From Clostridioides mangenotii TR (GTDB taxonomy: Bacteria; Bacillota; Clostridia; Peptostreptococcales; Peptostreptococcaceae), in assembly GCF_000498755.1 (NCBI RefSeq), contig NZ_AXUS01000021.1:1-61470 (forward strand): a stretch of DNA of 61,470 bases. The letters are read 5' to 3'. The notes beneath the pieces were generated by a model, which was not told the origin of the DNA, did not search any database, and worked only from the letters and a program-made list of their open reading frames with translations. Each line of letters begins with the position of its first letter. Position 1 is the stretch's first letter. The position numbers and the translations under genes are program-made. Of this stretch, positions 1 to 9,658 are shown piece by piece.

Positions 1-44
1 TATCTTATTTATTATATAAAATATATTTTTTTTGACTTTATTTA

Positions 45-1787
45 CTACACGCTCCAATTTAAACTTTGCTGTTGAATTGAATACAATTTAAAATACATAC
101 CATTTTTTTCCATAAGATCATTATGAGATCCTTCTTCCACTAATTTTCCTTTATCCAACACGATAATTTTATCAGCTCCGGCAATAGTTCTCAAACGATG
201 CGCTATAACAATAACAGTTTTACCTTCAATCAATTTAGAAATGGCTTTTTGTATAAAAGATTCGTTTTCTGGGTCCAAAGAAGCTGTTGCCTCATCTAAT
301 AAAACAATAGGTGCATCCTTTAAAAGAGCACGTGCAATTGATATCCTCTGCCTTTCACCTCCTGACAAAGTACTTCCATTCTCACCCAATACTGTGTTGT
401 ATTCATTAGGTAGATTTTTTATAAATTCATCGCAGCAAGCCGCTTTCGATGCTGCTAAAACTTGTTCTTTAGTCGCATCTCTATTTCCAATCAGTATATT
501 ATTGTAAACAGTGTCATTAAATAGAATAACATCTTGGAATACAAAAGACATATAGCTCATTAGATGCTCTGGATCTAATGATTTAATGTCTACTCCTCCA
601 ATTGTAATCTTTCCGCTTGAAACATCCCAGAATCTTGCTATCAAACGTGAAAGTGTACTTTTTCCACTTCCCGATGGACCAACTAATGCTGTAATACCAC
701 CAGCTGGAATAGTTGTACTGATCCCTGCAATTGCTTTATTTCCAGCATTGTTATAATTAAAGCTGATGTCATCTAGTTCAATAGTAAATTCATTAATCTC
801 TTTTGTAGCATCGCCCTCCATAATCTGGAGTTCATTCAATTTTTTCATACGCTTTATTACGATATTGTTGTATAAAAGCTCAGGTAATAGAGTAAGAATA
901 GTTAATACTGGACCATAAATTCTAGTAATTACCAATAGAAACATAAAAAGAGGAATAATCTCTATTTTCCTATTTATAAGTAAGCTACATCCTAGAAATA
1001 TGGTTATACCAACTCCTGCTTGAACAATAACTTGAGCTCCTGTAACAAAAATACCTGTAATAAACTCAAATTTTATAGCTAAATTACGCATTATTTTAAG
1101 AGCTTTCTCAAGAGTCGAGAATTTTTCTCCATTTAAGTTGCAGGCTTTTATCACCTTTATTCCCTCTATATATTCTTGAACTTGACCAGAAACTTCTAGT
1201 TTTGCTTCTGTATGTTTAACTCCTAGTTTTTCTTGTATTTTTCTTGTTAAGTATATTATTAAAAATGCAATAGGAACAGAACAAAATACTGCTAACGCCA
1301 TCTGCCAGTTGGCAAATGAAAGAATAACGCAAACAACGGTAATAGAAATAAAGTTTGCAATTAATTGAGGAAGTATATGGCTTAATACATGCTCTGTAAT
1401 TGCACAATCTCCCATTATATTCGTAGTTAGCTCTGTTAAGTCTTTTTCATTAAACACACTCATAGGTAGTTTTCGTATATGTTCTGATATTGATATTCTT
1501 GCATTTTCTGATTCTAAATACGAAGTTACATATGTTTTTTTATAGTCATTTTTACTAGCAATAAACACAATTCCCGCTGAAATTATACCTAAAGTAAATA
1601 GCATCCACATGTAATTCCACGAAATTTCCCCTCCTGTAAAAGGTTTTATAAGTTCCATAAATATCTGTATAGTGACAATAAAAGGTAACATCATAGCTAA
1701 GTTTGTAAGTGTAACCGCAAAGATTGCTTTCTTTAAATCAGTATATCCTTTCTCTGATAGCATAAATGCAATTTGTAATTTATGCAT
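45..1787 (-). CDS. ABC exporter-type half-transporter (permease + ATPase), second of a pair
   Basis: A 580-residue half-transporter. Residues 1-310 hold about six membrane segments. The ATPase follows, with Walker A GPSGSGKST near 369-377, signature LSGGERQR near 474 and Walker B IVLLDEAT near 494. The start has a GGAGGG ribosome site and overlaps the stop of the upstream ABC gene by 8 bases, so the two are co-translated and probably form a heterodimer. Exporter-fold pairs beside a Fur box and a PchR/YbtA-like regulator resemble YbtP/YbtQ and IrtA/IrtB, which import iron-siderophore complexes. That substrate is inference; a peptide or drug exporter cannot be excluded. Confidence 0.85.
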   Translation of the reverse strand: MHKLQIAFMLSEKGYTDLKKAIFAVTLTNLAMMLPFIVTIQIFMELIKPFTGGEISWNYMWMLFTLGIISAGIVFIASKNDYKKTYVTSYLESENARISISEHIRKLPMSVFNEKDLTELTTNIMGDCAITEHVLSHILPQLIANFISITVVCVILSFANWQMALAVFCSVPIAFLIIYLTRKIQEKLGVKHTEAKLEVSGQVQEYIEGIKVIKACNLNGEKFSTLEKALKIMRNLAIKFEFITGIFVTGAQVIVQAGVGITIFLGCSLLINRKIEIIPLFMFLLVITRIYGPVLTILTLLPELLYNNIVIKRMKKLNELQIMEGDATKEINEFTIELDDISFNYNNAGNKAIAGISTTIPAGGITALVGPSGSGKSTLSRLIARFWDVSSGKITIGGVDIKSLDPEHLMSYMSFVFQDVILFNDTVYNNILIGNRDATKEQVLAASKAACCDEFIKNLPNEYNTVLGENGSTLSGGERQRISIARALLKDAPIVLLDEATASLDPENESFIQKAISKLIEGKTVIVIAHRLRTIAGADKIIVLDKGKLVEEGSHNDLMEKNGMYFKLYSIQQQSLNWSV

Positions 1788-3600
1788 AATCTTTCCCTCC
1801 TTCAGCTTTTCTTTTCATGCTCCAACTAATTGTCTGTGTATATGTATTCCACATATCTTTATATTTTCCGTCTACATCTACAAGTTCATCGTGTGTTCCC
1901 TCCTGTATGACTTCTCCGCCTGATACAACAACAATTTTATCAGCACTTCTTATTGTATTTAATCTATGTGCAATCATAACTACGGTTTTGTTGTGCATCA
2001 ACGTCTCAAATGCCTTTTGAATCATGTGTTCATTCTCTGGATCAGAAAATGCCGTAGCTTCATCGAGAACTACTACAGGTGCATCCTTTACAATAGCCCT
2101 CGCAATTGCGACTCTCTGTTTTTCTCCTCCAGATAAATGAACTCCCTTTGCTCCAATAACAGTATTATAGCCATTTGGCAACTGCATAATAAACTCATGG
2201 CATTGCGCTGCCTTTGCAGCATCGATTATCTGCTCATCTGTAGCTTTTAAATTCCCCATACGAATATTGCTCATAACGCTTTGTTTAAATAAAAATACAT
2301 CTTGGAACACAAAACTTAATTTTTCCATTAATTCCTCTGTCTCAATTTCCCTTATATCTACATTTCCGAGTTGTACACTTCCGCTATCTACATCAAAAAA
2401 TCTAGGTATTAGATGAGCTATAGTGCTCTTTCCTCCTCCAGAAGGACCCACAATAGCTGTGACTTCGCCTTGATTTGCTGTAAAAGATATGTCATTTAGA
2501 GCCTTTTTATCTTTGTTATAAGAAAACTCTACATTTTCAAAATAAATATCGTAGCTATTGGGATGTTTCCCAACAGACGGTTCAGATAATGGTGGCTTTG
2601 ACAAATATTCATCCATAGCCTCTACTCCCCTTATAATTTGCATACCACTTGAACTTACATACATAATTTTAAGCATTACAGAGGCAATAGACGGCACAAA
2701 TATTAGATAGAAAATAAAATCCCCAGCAAAATCTCTATAATCTGTGCTATTCATGCCTATAAATATTCCTACTGGAATTATAAATAAATATATATTGTTT
2801 ATTATAGTTGTATACGCCGACATATAATTTTCCCATTTTAATGTATAAGGTATAACCATATCTGTATAAGCTTTTATAGTTTTATGAAGACTGCTAAAAG
2901 AGTAGACCGTCTGCTTAAATGCCTTTACAACTGAGATTCCACGAACATATTCAACAGAAGCGTTATTCATTTCTTCCAGTGATGACTGATAGCTTTTCAT
3001 CATTTTTTGCGCCCCATCATTTCCGTATCCTAAAAACTGTATTATAAAAGCAATTACAATTCCTAATATTGCAACCAGTCCGTACCTCCAGTCAACGCTA
3101 ACCAATATAACAATCATTACAATAGGAGCTACAATTGCCGCTACAATATCAGGTAGTTGATGTGCGATAAACCCTTCTATTTTTTCAATATTTTCATCCA
3201 TTATTTTTCTAAGCTTTCCACTGCCGACAACTATATGAAAACCTAGGGGAACTTTTGCTAAATGATTGCTGAAATTTACCTTTAACTCATACAAAGTTCC
3301 AAAAGCCGCTAGATGCGAACATATTAAAGCTAAGAAATACAATAATATATTTCCGATCACTCCTAATAAAGCCATCCAACCATAATAAGTTAAATTTGCT
3401 GTGCTTATAGCCGAATATTCTGGATACACTGATAAAACTTCTCTAATAATAAAATAAATAGCTATATACGGAACAAAGCTTATTATCGATGCTAAAGAAG
3501 AAAGAATTGTCGATATAATCACCAAGCCTTTCTTCATAAAAGCTAATTCTAAAAGTCTTGACCATCCAGTTTTTTGGGCCCTTTTTTCTGAAATTTTCAT
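1780..3600 (-). CDS. ABC exporter-type half-transporter (permease + ATPase), first of a pair
   Basis: A 606-residue half-transporter with an N-terminal membrane domain and a C-terminal ATPase: Walker A GPSGGGKST near residue 387, signature LSGGEKQR near 490 and Walker B VVVLDEAT. The start is preceded by AGGAGG at good spacing. The stop overlaps the start of the next ABC gene. Its upstream region (3601-3851) contains a Fur-like box, so the pair probably has its own iron-responsive promoter as well as possible read-through from the AraC gene upstream. A role in siderophore or metal uptake is inferred from context only. Confidence 0.85.
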   Translation of the reverse strand: MKISEKRAQKTGWSRLLELAFMKKGLVIISTILSSLASIISFVPYIAIYFIIREVLSVYPEYSAISTANLTYYGWMALLGVIGNILLYFLALICSHLAAFGTLYELKVNFSNHLAKVPLGFHIVVGSGKLRKIMDENIEKIEGFIAHQLPDIVAAIVAPIVMIVILVSVDWRYGLVAILGIVIAFIIQFLGYGNDGAQKMMKSYQSSLEEMNNASVEYVRGISVVKAFKQTVYSFSSLHKTIKAYTDMVIPYTLKWENYMSAYTTIINNIYLFIIPVGIFIGMNSTDYRDFAGDFIFYLIFVPSIASVMLKIMYVSSSGMQIIRGVEAMDEYLSKPPLSEPSVGKHPNSYDIYFENVEFSYNKDKKALNDISFTANQGEVTAIVGPSGGGKSTIAHLIPRFFDVDSGSVQLGNVDIREIETEELMEKLSFVFQDVFLFKQSVMSNIRMGNLKATDEQIIDAAKAAQCHEFIMQLPNGYNTVIGAKGVHLSGGEKQRVAIARAIVKDAPVVVLDEATAFSDPENEHMIQKAFETLMHNKTVVMIAHRLNTIRSADKIVVVSGGEVIQEGTHDELVDVDGKYKDMWNTYTQTISWSMKRKAEGGKDYA

Positions 3601-3799
3601 ACGCTAACCTCCTATAAAATATTATTTTACATGTTGTATATCATCTTTATCCAACAGATATTGATCCAACACATCCACCTTCTATATGTATAATTGTAGT
3701 TCAACAAGATAAAATAAACTCAATCTCGTGTTGCTAAAACTGTCATTGAATAAAATTGTAATTGTTTTGCCATAAAAAAAGTCCAACTATAAAGAAATC

Positions 3800-3815
3800 G
3801 ATTATCATTCTCATC
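3800..3815 (-). promoter_or_regulatory. Fur-like box upstream of the ABC transporter pair
   Basis: The minus strand reads TGAGAATGATAATCG, matching 12 of 14 defined positions of the 7-1-7 Fur consensus TGATAATNATTATCA. It lies about 200 bases upstream of the first ABC gene, just after the AraC stop. A related, perfect box lies upstream of the MATE gene in the same flanking context. Confidence 0.6.
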
Positions 3816-3851
3816 AGCTAGACAAAGTATATCAATTATTCATTTTACCAT

Positions 3852-4835
3852 CTACTCCAAATCGCCATTTTGCCCCAGTTGGACAATCCTTTTGTATTCA
3901 CTTGGAGTAACACCTGATATATCTTTAAATACTTTAGTAAATTTACTCGGATTTCCATAGCCTACTATGTTGGCCACATCTGCTACTGAATATCGATCAT
4001 CTCTCAAATACGCCAATCCATGCCTGATTCTTAGCCTTTTTAAATATTCGTATGGAGGAAAACCATATATATGCTTAAAGCAATCCTTCAACATCGTCTG
4101 CGACATATTGAACTTATATGAAAGCTCCTTTATCGTATAGTGATGGGCAATATCTTCTTCTAATAGATTTTTTATTTTATGAACCTTTATAACATGCTCT
4201 TTCGAAAATACTCTGTACTCATTTTTAGAGACTACTACTTCTTCCCCCATTAAAAATAGAGCTTCTAGAGTCTTTATTTTTATATACGACATATTTTTAT
4301 TAAACGTAGCGTGATATAGTTCTTCAAGCGCCTTCACTAATATAACATTGTCTTTCATTAAAAAAATAGGTTTATCCTTAAAAAAGTTTGAGAAAATCCT
4401 ATCTATTGAAATATTGAAATGATCAAATAGACTATATGTTTCACTATCTACATAATTTAAATGTAGCATTATGTTTATTCCTTTATATATGCTTATTGGA
4501 AGCCTAGAATAATTTGATTCATTGATATTGTATAGCATTGCAATATCGCCAGCTCCAATCTGCATATGCTTTTTATCCTTTAGTTGGTAATCGTAAATTC
4601 CCTCGTGACTATATGCAATTTCTATAAATTCTTCTAACTCCACTCTGCCTTTAAATATTTCATCTGTACAATATTCACTATAAATAACATCGACTCCGGG
4701 TAAAATACTGTATATGATTAGTTTTCCATGACCAAACTCCGGATTTAATTTGTATACAGTATAGTGTTGCTTCCTCTCAGAGATATGCAATCCAAACTCT
4801 GAAATATCTAAACATCTATCAATTGTTGAGCTCAT
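3852..4835 (-). CDS. AraC-family regulator, PchR/YbtA-like
   Basis: A transcription regulator of about 327 residues. The C-terminal 100 residues hold two helix-turn-helix motifs of AraC type (IKELSYKFNMSQTMLKDCFK, then SVADVANIVGYGNPSKFTKV). The start chosen is the ATG at 4835, 9 bases inside the longest frame, because it has GGGGGAG at proper spacing whereas the upstream GTG touches that site. The N-terminal part would sense the ligand. In PchR and YbtA this is an iron-siderophore complex, and these regulators sit beside the transport genes they control, as here. Confidence 0.8.
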   Translation of the reverse strand: MSSTIDRCLDISEFGLHISERKQHYTVYKLNPEFGHGKLIIYSILPGVDVIYSEYCTDEIFKGRVELEEFIEIAYSHEGIYDYQLKDKKHMQIGAGDIAMLYNINESNYSRLPISIYKGINIMLHLNYVDSETYSLFDHFNISIDRIFSNFFKDKPIFLMKDNVILVKALEELYHATFNKNMSYIKIKTLEALFLMGEEVVVSKNEYRVFSKEHVIKVHKIKNLLEEDIAHHYTIKELSYKFNMSQTMLKDCFKHIYGFPPYEYLKRLRIRHGLAYLRDDRYSVADVANIVGYGNPSKFTKVFKDISGVTPSEYKRIVQLGQNGDLE

Positions 4836-4992
4836 ACTTTTCACTCCCCCATTTTAAAGCATTCACACAAGGTTATTCTTCTTTTGTATAATACTAACAA
4901 ATTTATTTCTTCTAATCAATGAATTTTATCCTTTATCATAAATAAACAACTAAAAAGGGAAACGGTATCATTCTATTGCTTACTGTACTATA

Positions 4993-6375
4993 TTACACTA
5001 CTACATTACCAGCTCTTTCTCTTAGTAAATTAAATTCTTTTTTTACCATGAAGACAGTCCAAATTACAATCACAAAATCGATTGCAAATGAGCCATAATA
5101 TATACCTGCAACACCAATAAATCTAGGTAAAATAAGCATTACTGGAATATAAAATACAAACTGTCGAGCCATTCCAATAATCATTGCCGGCTTTCCTTTG
5201 TCTATAGCTGGAAAAAATGTCATTGCCATAAATATAAATGACAGTACTGGCAAGATAGCCATATAAATTCTAAAATAACCTAGTTGTGAAATAGCAAACA
5301 CCTTTCCAGTGATCATCAGACCCAAAATGGAACTAGGTGATATAAGTGATACTATCCAAAATGGAATAGTCAAAATCATTGCAGAAAAACCGAAGATTTT
5401 ATATGAACTTATTACGCGATCGTATTGTTTCGCTCCATAATTAATACCAATAGCAGGCTGCAAAGCACGCATTAACCCAAATATAGGTGTAAGTAGAAAT
5501 TGGAATATTCTATAAACTACACCGTAAAAAGCAACATCAGAAGTTGTTCCATATATCGCTAAGGCATTAAATACAACAGCTGCTTGTATAAGACTCATAA
5601 CTGACATTATAAGAGATGGCATACCCAGTCTCATAATTCCTGATGCTGTTTTTTTATCAAGTTTAAATGTAGCTACTTTAGCATCAAAAGTAGCATGACC
5701 TTTTCCAAAATATATCCAGCCTAATAGCGAGTAGGCAAACATACCTACGTTAGTACCCCAAGCTGCTCCATCAACCCCCATATTAAGTAGTACTATAAAG
5801 ATGTAATTCGATATAGCATTTACAACTAAACCAGTACCCATCATCCAAGCAGCGGTTTTCATTTTACCCTCTGCACGAATTATCATATTTCCAGCTAAAC
5901 CGTAAATCCAAAATATTGAACCTAATATCGTAATCCTAAAGTAGTTATTACCCGCAATCAAAGCTTCACCAGATCCACCCATTGCTGCAATAAGCTCTTT
6001 AGAAAACAACAGAGTTATTATCATATAAATAGCTGTAGAAATTATTGTTATTACATTTACGTTACCTAAAATTTTTCTCTGTGTGTCTCTATTCTTCGCT
6101 CCTAAAGCTATACTCAATACAGAGCCAGCTCCTACACCAATCAAAGATCCAAATGCCGTGCTGATCTGTGTAATCGGATAAGCTAATGACACACCCGCAA
6201 GAGCTGTTTCTCCAACATAACGCCCTACAAAAAAGGCATCTAACACTGTATTGAATCCATAAAATACCATAGCAATTACGGCAGGCCACGACAGCTGAAA
6301 CATCACTTTCCACAGATTATCATTTAAAATAAACTGTTTTTGTTTTTCTTTTGTATCCAAAACTGCTGTACTCAT
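4993..6375 (-). CDS. MATE-family efflux transporter
   Basis: A 460-residue protein with about twelve hydrophobic segments and MATE features: an N-terminal FQLSWPAVIAMVFYGFNTVL segment and the YGAKQYDR-type loop after helix 7 (IGINYGAKQYDRV). MATE proteins export organic cations, drugs or metabolites by Na+ or H+ antiport. The start has AGGAGAG upstream. A perfect Fur box lies 40 bases upstream of the start, so the gene is probably derepressed in iron limitation. Together with the ABC pair it may export a siderophore or protect against metal-linked stress; this is inference. Confidence 0.85.
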   Translation of the reverse strand: MSTAVLDTKEKQKQFILNDNLWKVMFQLSWPAVIAMVFYGFNTVLDAFFVGRYVGETALAGVSLAYPITQISTAFGSLIGVGAGSVLSIALGAKNRDTQRKILGNVNVITIISTAIYMIITLLFSKELIAAMGGSGEALIAGNNYFRITILGSIFWIYGLAGNMIIRAEGKMKTAAWMMGTGLVVNAISNYIFIVLLNMGVDGAAWGTNVGMFAYSLLGWIYFGKGHATFDAKVATFKLDKKTASGIMRLGMPSLIMSVMSLIQAAVVFNALAIYGTTSDVAFYGVVYRIFQFLLTPIFGLMRALQPAIGINYGAKQYDRVISSYKIFGFSAMILTIPFWIVSLISPSSILGLMITGKVFAISQLGYFRIYMAILPVLSFIFMAMTFFPAIDKGKPAMIIGMARQFVFYIPVMLILPRFIGVAGIYYGSFAIDFVIVIWTVFMVKKEFNLLRERAGNVVV

Positions 6376-6415
6376 TTAATCTCTCCTTTTTTATCAAACC
6401 TTAATATAAACAAGC

Positions 6416-6430
6416 TGATAATCATTATCA
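6416..6430. promoter_or_regulatory. Perfect 7-1-7 Fur box upstream of MATE gene
   Basis: TGATAATCATTATCA is an exact match to the 7-1-7 Fur consensus and a perfect inverted repeat around one central base. It lies 41 bases upstream of the MATE start. On the minus strand TTGGTC, 17 bases, then GATTAT could be the overlapped promoter. Confidence 0.8.
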
Positions 6431-6440
6431 ATCGTACTTT

Positions 6441-6540
6441 GACCAAAGTATATCTATTATTCATTTAGATATCTACTCCAATTAGCCAATTTAACCTTAA
6501 TAGACAATTAATTTAATACAAACGCTGTTAAATTACCTAT
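6441..6540 (-). pseudogene. Remnant of a duplicated AraC regulator 3' end
   Basis: About 70 bases (6441-6510) align at roughly three-quarters identity with 3821-3889, which is the 3' end of the AraC gene and its downstream flank. In the minus frame the copy still ends Leu-Glu-stop but carries extra stops. Both copies sit next to a Fur box. The Fur-box promoter module and the end of the regulator were probably duplicated, and this copy decayed. The rest of 6376-6708 shows nothing clear beyond AT-rich ychF upstream sequence. Confidence 0.5.
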
Positions 6541-6708
6541 AAATGCCTATAAACGTAAAATTCTTAAAGTATAAACCAACAAATTTTATTGAAATCTGAA
6601 CAACATACTATTTGTTTATGTTATAATTAACGTATATGTCTATAATTAAAATTTACAATTAGACAAAATTGTTTAAATTTATATAAAACAAATGAGAGGA
6701 AGATCATA

Positions 6709-7806
6709 ATGAAATTAGGTATAGTTGGATTACCGAATGTCGGTAAAAGTACGCTATTCAATGCAATAACTCAGGCAGGAGCTGAATCTGCAAACTATCC
6801 TTTCTGTACAATAGATCCAAACGTTGGTGTTGTATCTGTTCCAGATGAAAGACTAAATAAATTACAAGAACTATACAGTTCTAAAAAAATAGTTCCTACT
6901 GCAATAGAATTCTGTGATATAGCAGGTCTTGTAAGGGGTGCTTCTAAAGGTGAAGGACTTGGAAACAAATTTTTATCTCACATAAGAGAGGTTGACTCTA
7001 TTGTTCACGTTGTAAGATGTTTCGAAGATCCAAACGTTGTTCACGTAGACGGTTCTGTAGATCCACTTAGAGATATAGAGACTATAAACTTAGAGCTTAT
7101 ATTTTCTGATATAGAAATATTAGAAAGAAGAGTACAAAAAACTCAAAAAGCTGCTAAAGCTGATAAAACTCTTGCTTCTGAGCTAGAGTTCTTAAAATCA
7201 ATCTTAGCTACTCTTGAAGACAACAAATGTGTAAGAACTATGGAATTTAATGAAGATGAGCAAACTTTTGTAAATTCATTAAACTTACTGACTTCAAAAC
7301 CAGTTATATACGCAACAAATGTTGGAGAAGACGATTTAGCTGATGATGGAGATAGCAATAAATATGTTAAAATTGTAAGAGATTATGCTGCTACAGAAGA
7401 CGCTGAAGTTGTAGTTGTATGCGCGCAAATAGAAGCTGAAATTTCTGAACTTGATTCTGATGATGAGAAAAAAGAGTTTTTAGAAACTCTTGGTCTTGAG
7501 CAATCAGGTCTAGATAAACTTATAAAATCATCTTATGCACTACTTGGTCTTATATCATACTTAACTGCTGGGCCACAAGAAGTTAGAGCTTGGACTGTAA
7601 AAGTTGGAACAAAAGCTCCTCAAGCAGGTGGAAAAATTCACTCTGATATCGAGAGAGGTTTCATAAGATCAGAAACAATAGCATTCGACGATTTAGTTAA
7701 ACATGGAACTATGTCTGCAGCTAAAGACAAAGGTTTAGTAAGACTTGAAGGTAAGGACTATATCGTTAAAGATGGAGATGTTATCCTGTTTAGATTTAAC
7801 GTTTAA
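6709..7806 (+). CDS. ychF: Redox-regulated ATPase YchF (Obg-like)
   Basis: A 365-residue TRAFAC-class P-loop protein. It opens with MKLGIVGLPNVGKSTLFNAI, the G1 motif with the NVGKS form typical of YchF, followed by the DIAGLVRGASKGEGLGNKFL switch region and a C-terminal TGS domain (about 280-363). YchF hydrolyses ATP rather than GTP and associates with ribosomes; it is implicated in stress responses. Length and architecture are normal for the family. The ribosome site GAGAGGAAG lies upstream. The gene stands alone, convergent with murE. Confidence 0.97.
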   Translation: MKLGIVGLPNVGKSTLFNAITQAGAESANYPFCTIDPNVGVVSVPDERLNKLQELYSSKKIVPTAIEFCDIAGLVRGASKGEGLGNKFLSHIREVDSIVHVVRCFEDPNVVHVDGSVDPLRDIETINLELIFSDIEILERRVQKTQKAAKADKTLASELEFLKSILATLEDNKCVRTMEFNEDEQTFVNSLNLLTSKPVIYATNVGEDDLADDGDSNKYVKIVRDYAATEDAEVVVVCAQIEAEISELDSDDEKKEFLETLGLEQSGLDKLIKSSYALLGLISYLTAGPQEVRAWTVKVGTKAPQAGGKIHSDIERGFIRSETIAFDDLVKHGTMSAAKDKGLVRLEGKDYIVKDGDVILFRFNV

Positions 7807-7827
7807 TAGATTGTAAAATAATAATGA

Positions 7828-7851
7828 GCGATCAATAATACTATTGATCGC
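7828..7851 (+). terminator. Hairpin after ychF
   Basis: Perfect inverted repeat GCGATCAATA / TATTGATCGC 22 bases after the ychF stop, followed by a short T run. A weak intrinsic terminator. Confidence 0.55.
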
Positions 7852-7974
7852 CCATTTTAGTATAATAATTTTACATACTCCCCCCAAGGGATACATTCTT
7901 TCTTAAACAAAAGATCTCCGAATCCCTGCCCAAAAACAAAACTATAATAAAACTTTAATTTTTATAAAAATAAA

Positions 7975-8023
7975 GTGGGATGTATCATAATCGATTTAAA
8001 AATCAGATTGTGATACATCCCAC
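7975..8023 (-). terminator. Strong terminator of murE
   Basis: Long stem with arms GTGGGATGTATCATAATC and GATTGTGATACATCCCAC. On the minus strand it follows the murE stop and runs into a T-rich stretch. Confidence 0.8.
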
Positions 8024-8054
8024 CTATAAATAATTGTTAATCATATGCTGTATT

Positions 8055-9515
8055 CTATTTATCCAAACTATCTAAAAAATCTCTCGCAACTTCCTTATCA
8101 TCAAAGTGATGTTTAGTAGTACCTATTATCTGATAATCTTCGTGTCCCTTACCAGTAATAATAACGACATCTCCCTCTTTTGCAATCGCTACAGCTTTTT
8201 CAATAGCATCTTTTCTATCCACAACTACATTGTAGTTATCTACATTTATATCTATACCTTTAAGAACATCTTCTATTATAGTATTTGGATCCTCAGTTCT
8301 AGGATTATCTGAAGTTATAAAACAAACATCTGAATACTTCTGCCCTATTTCGCCCATAAGAGGTCTCTTTTCACTATCTCTATCTCCACCACAACCAAAT
8401 ACAGAAATAACCCTTCCTTTAGCAAATTCCATACTAGTTTTAAGTACATTCTCTAAAGCATCTGGAGTATGTGCATAATCTACAATAACGCTCATTCCTC
8501 TATCATTAGGCACAGTTTCAAATCTCCCAGATACCCCTTTAGTAACTCTAAGCCCCTCTTTATATACAGACTTATCAATACCTAAATTGTAACACGCAGC
8601 TATAACAGCAAGCGTATTATAAACAGTAAACATACCAGGAACAGGAACAAATATAACCTCCTCATAAGTCGGAGTTATAAGTCTATATGATACACCATCA
8701 GAATCAGACTTTATATCCTTAGCCATAAAATCAGCCTTATTTTCGATACCGTAAGTATAACAAGGAGTATCTAAATCTTTAATATTCTCATAAATCTTTT
8801 GTCCGCCTTCGTCATCTATGTTTATGATATTGGCTCCAGTAGTCATAAAAAACAACTTTTCCTTCGTCTGTCTATAATCCTCTAAATCCTTATGAAAATC
8901 AAGATGATCAGGAGTAAGATTAGTAAATATACCAAGCTTAAACTTAGTCTCCTCAACGCGATTCAGAGCAAGCGAATGAGAAGAAACCTCCATAGCACAA
9001 TAATCGCACTTATTATTTAGCATATTATCAAAAGTATGTTGAAGATCAATGCTCTCAGGAGTAGTAGAACTAGAAGTAACCTCCTGAATACCATCAAATA
9101 TTTTAATAGTACCAATTAGCCCCACTTTTTTTTGTGCTCGTGACAAAATCTCATTTAAAAAAGTAGTTATACTAGTCTTACCATTAGTTCCCGTAACTCC
9201 AAGAACATCGAATTTAGTAGAAGGATGATTATAAAAATTATCAGCGACCTTAGCCATATTCATTCTAGAATTATCAACCCTTACAAAAGTACAGCCTTCA
9301 ACAAAAACATCCTCCTCAACCAAAAATGCCTTTGCACCTTTTTCAATCGCGCTATTTATATACTTATGTCCATCAGAAACAAATCCCTTAACACAGACAA
9401 ACAAAGTTCCCTCAGAAACCTTTCTAGAATCATACTGAACATCTTTTATCTCAACATCCAAATCTCCCACAACACTAACAACATCAAGTCCCTTAATCAC
9501 ATCACTCAACAACAT
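8055..9515 (-). CDS. murE: UDP-N-acetylmuramoyl-tripeptide synthetase MurE
   Basis: Mur ligase of 486 residues adding the third amino acid to UDP-MurNAc-L-Ala-D-Glu in the cytoplasm. Visible are the N-terminal UDP-binding domain, the ATP loop GVTGTNGKTSITTF (near residue 100) and the C-terminal motif TSDNPRTEDP. The DNPR form is the one seen in enzymes that add meso-diaminopimelate, so the peptidoglycan is probably meso-DAP type. The start at 9515 is preferred over a start 13 codons upstream because AGGAGGAAG precedes it. The gene is monocistronic with its own terminator. Confidence 0.95.
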   Translation of the reverse strand: MLLSDVIKGLDVVSVVGDLDVEIKDVQYDSRKVSEGTLFVCVKGFVSDGHKYINSAIEKGAKAFLVEEDVFVEGCTFVRVDNSRMNMAKVADNFYNHPSTKFDVLGVTGTNGKTSITTFLNEILSRAQKKVGLIGTIKIFDGIQEVTSSSTTPESIDLQHTFDNMLNNKCDYCAMEVSSHSLALNRVEETKFKLGIFTNLTPDHLDFHKDLEDYRQTKEKLFFMTTGANIINIDDEGGQKIYENIKDLDTPCYTYGIENKADFMAKDIKSDSDGVSYRLITPTYEEVIFVPVPGMFTVYNTLAVIAACYNLGIDKSVYKEGLRVTKGVSGRFETVPNDRGMSVIVDYAHTPDALENVLKTSMEFAKGRVISVFGCGGDRDSEKRPLMGEIGQKYSDVCFITSDNPRTEDPNTIIEDVLKGIDINVDNYNVVVDRKDAIEKAVAIAKEGDVVIITGKGHEDYQIIGTTKHHFDDKEVARDFLDSLDK

Positions 9516-9658
9516 AAAACTTCCTCCTAAAAAACGCCTATTTTTAACAGTCATTAATTTTTTATACCTTATATACTCTATAACTTCATATCATATAAAT
9601 ATATTTCAATTCTTATATTTTTGTTCTTTGCTTTAATCTTCGCCTTTACTTCAAAAGT

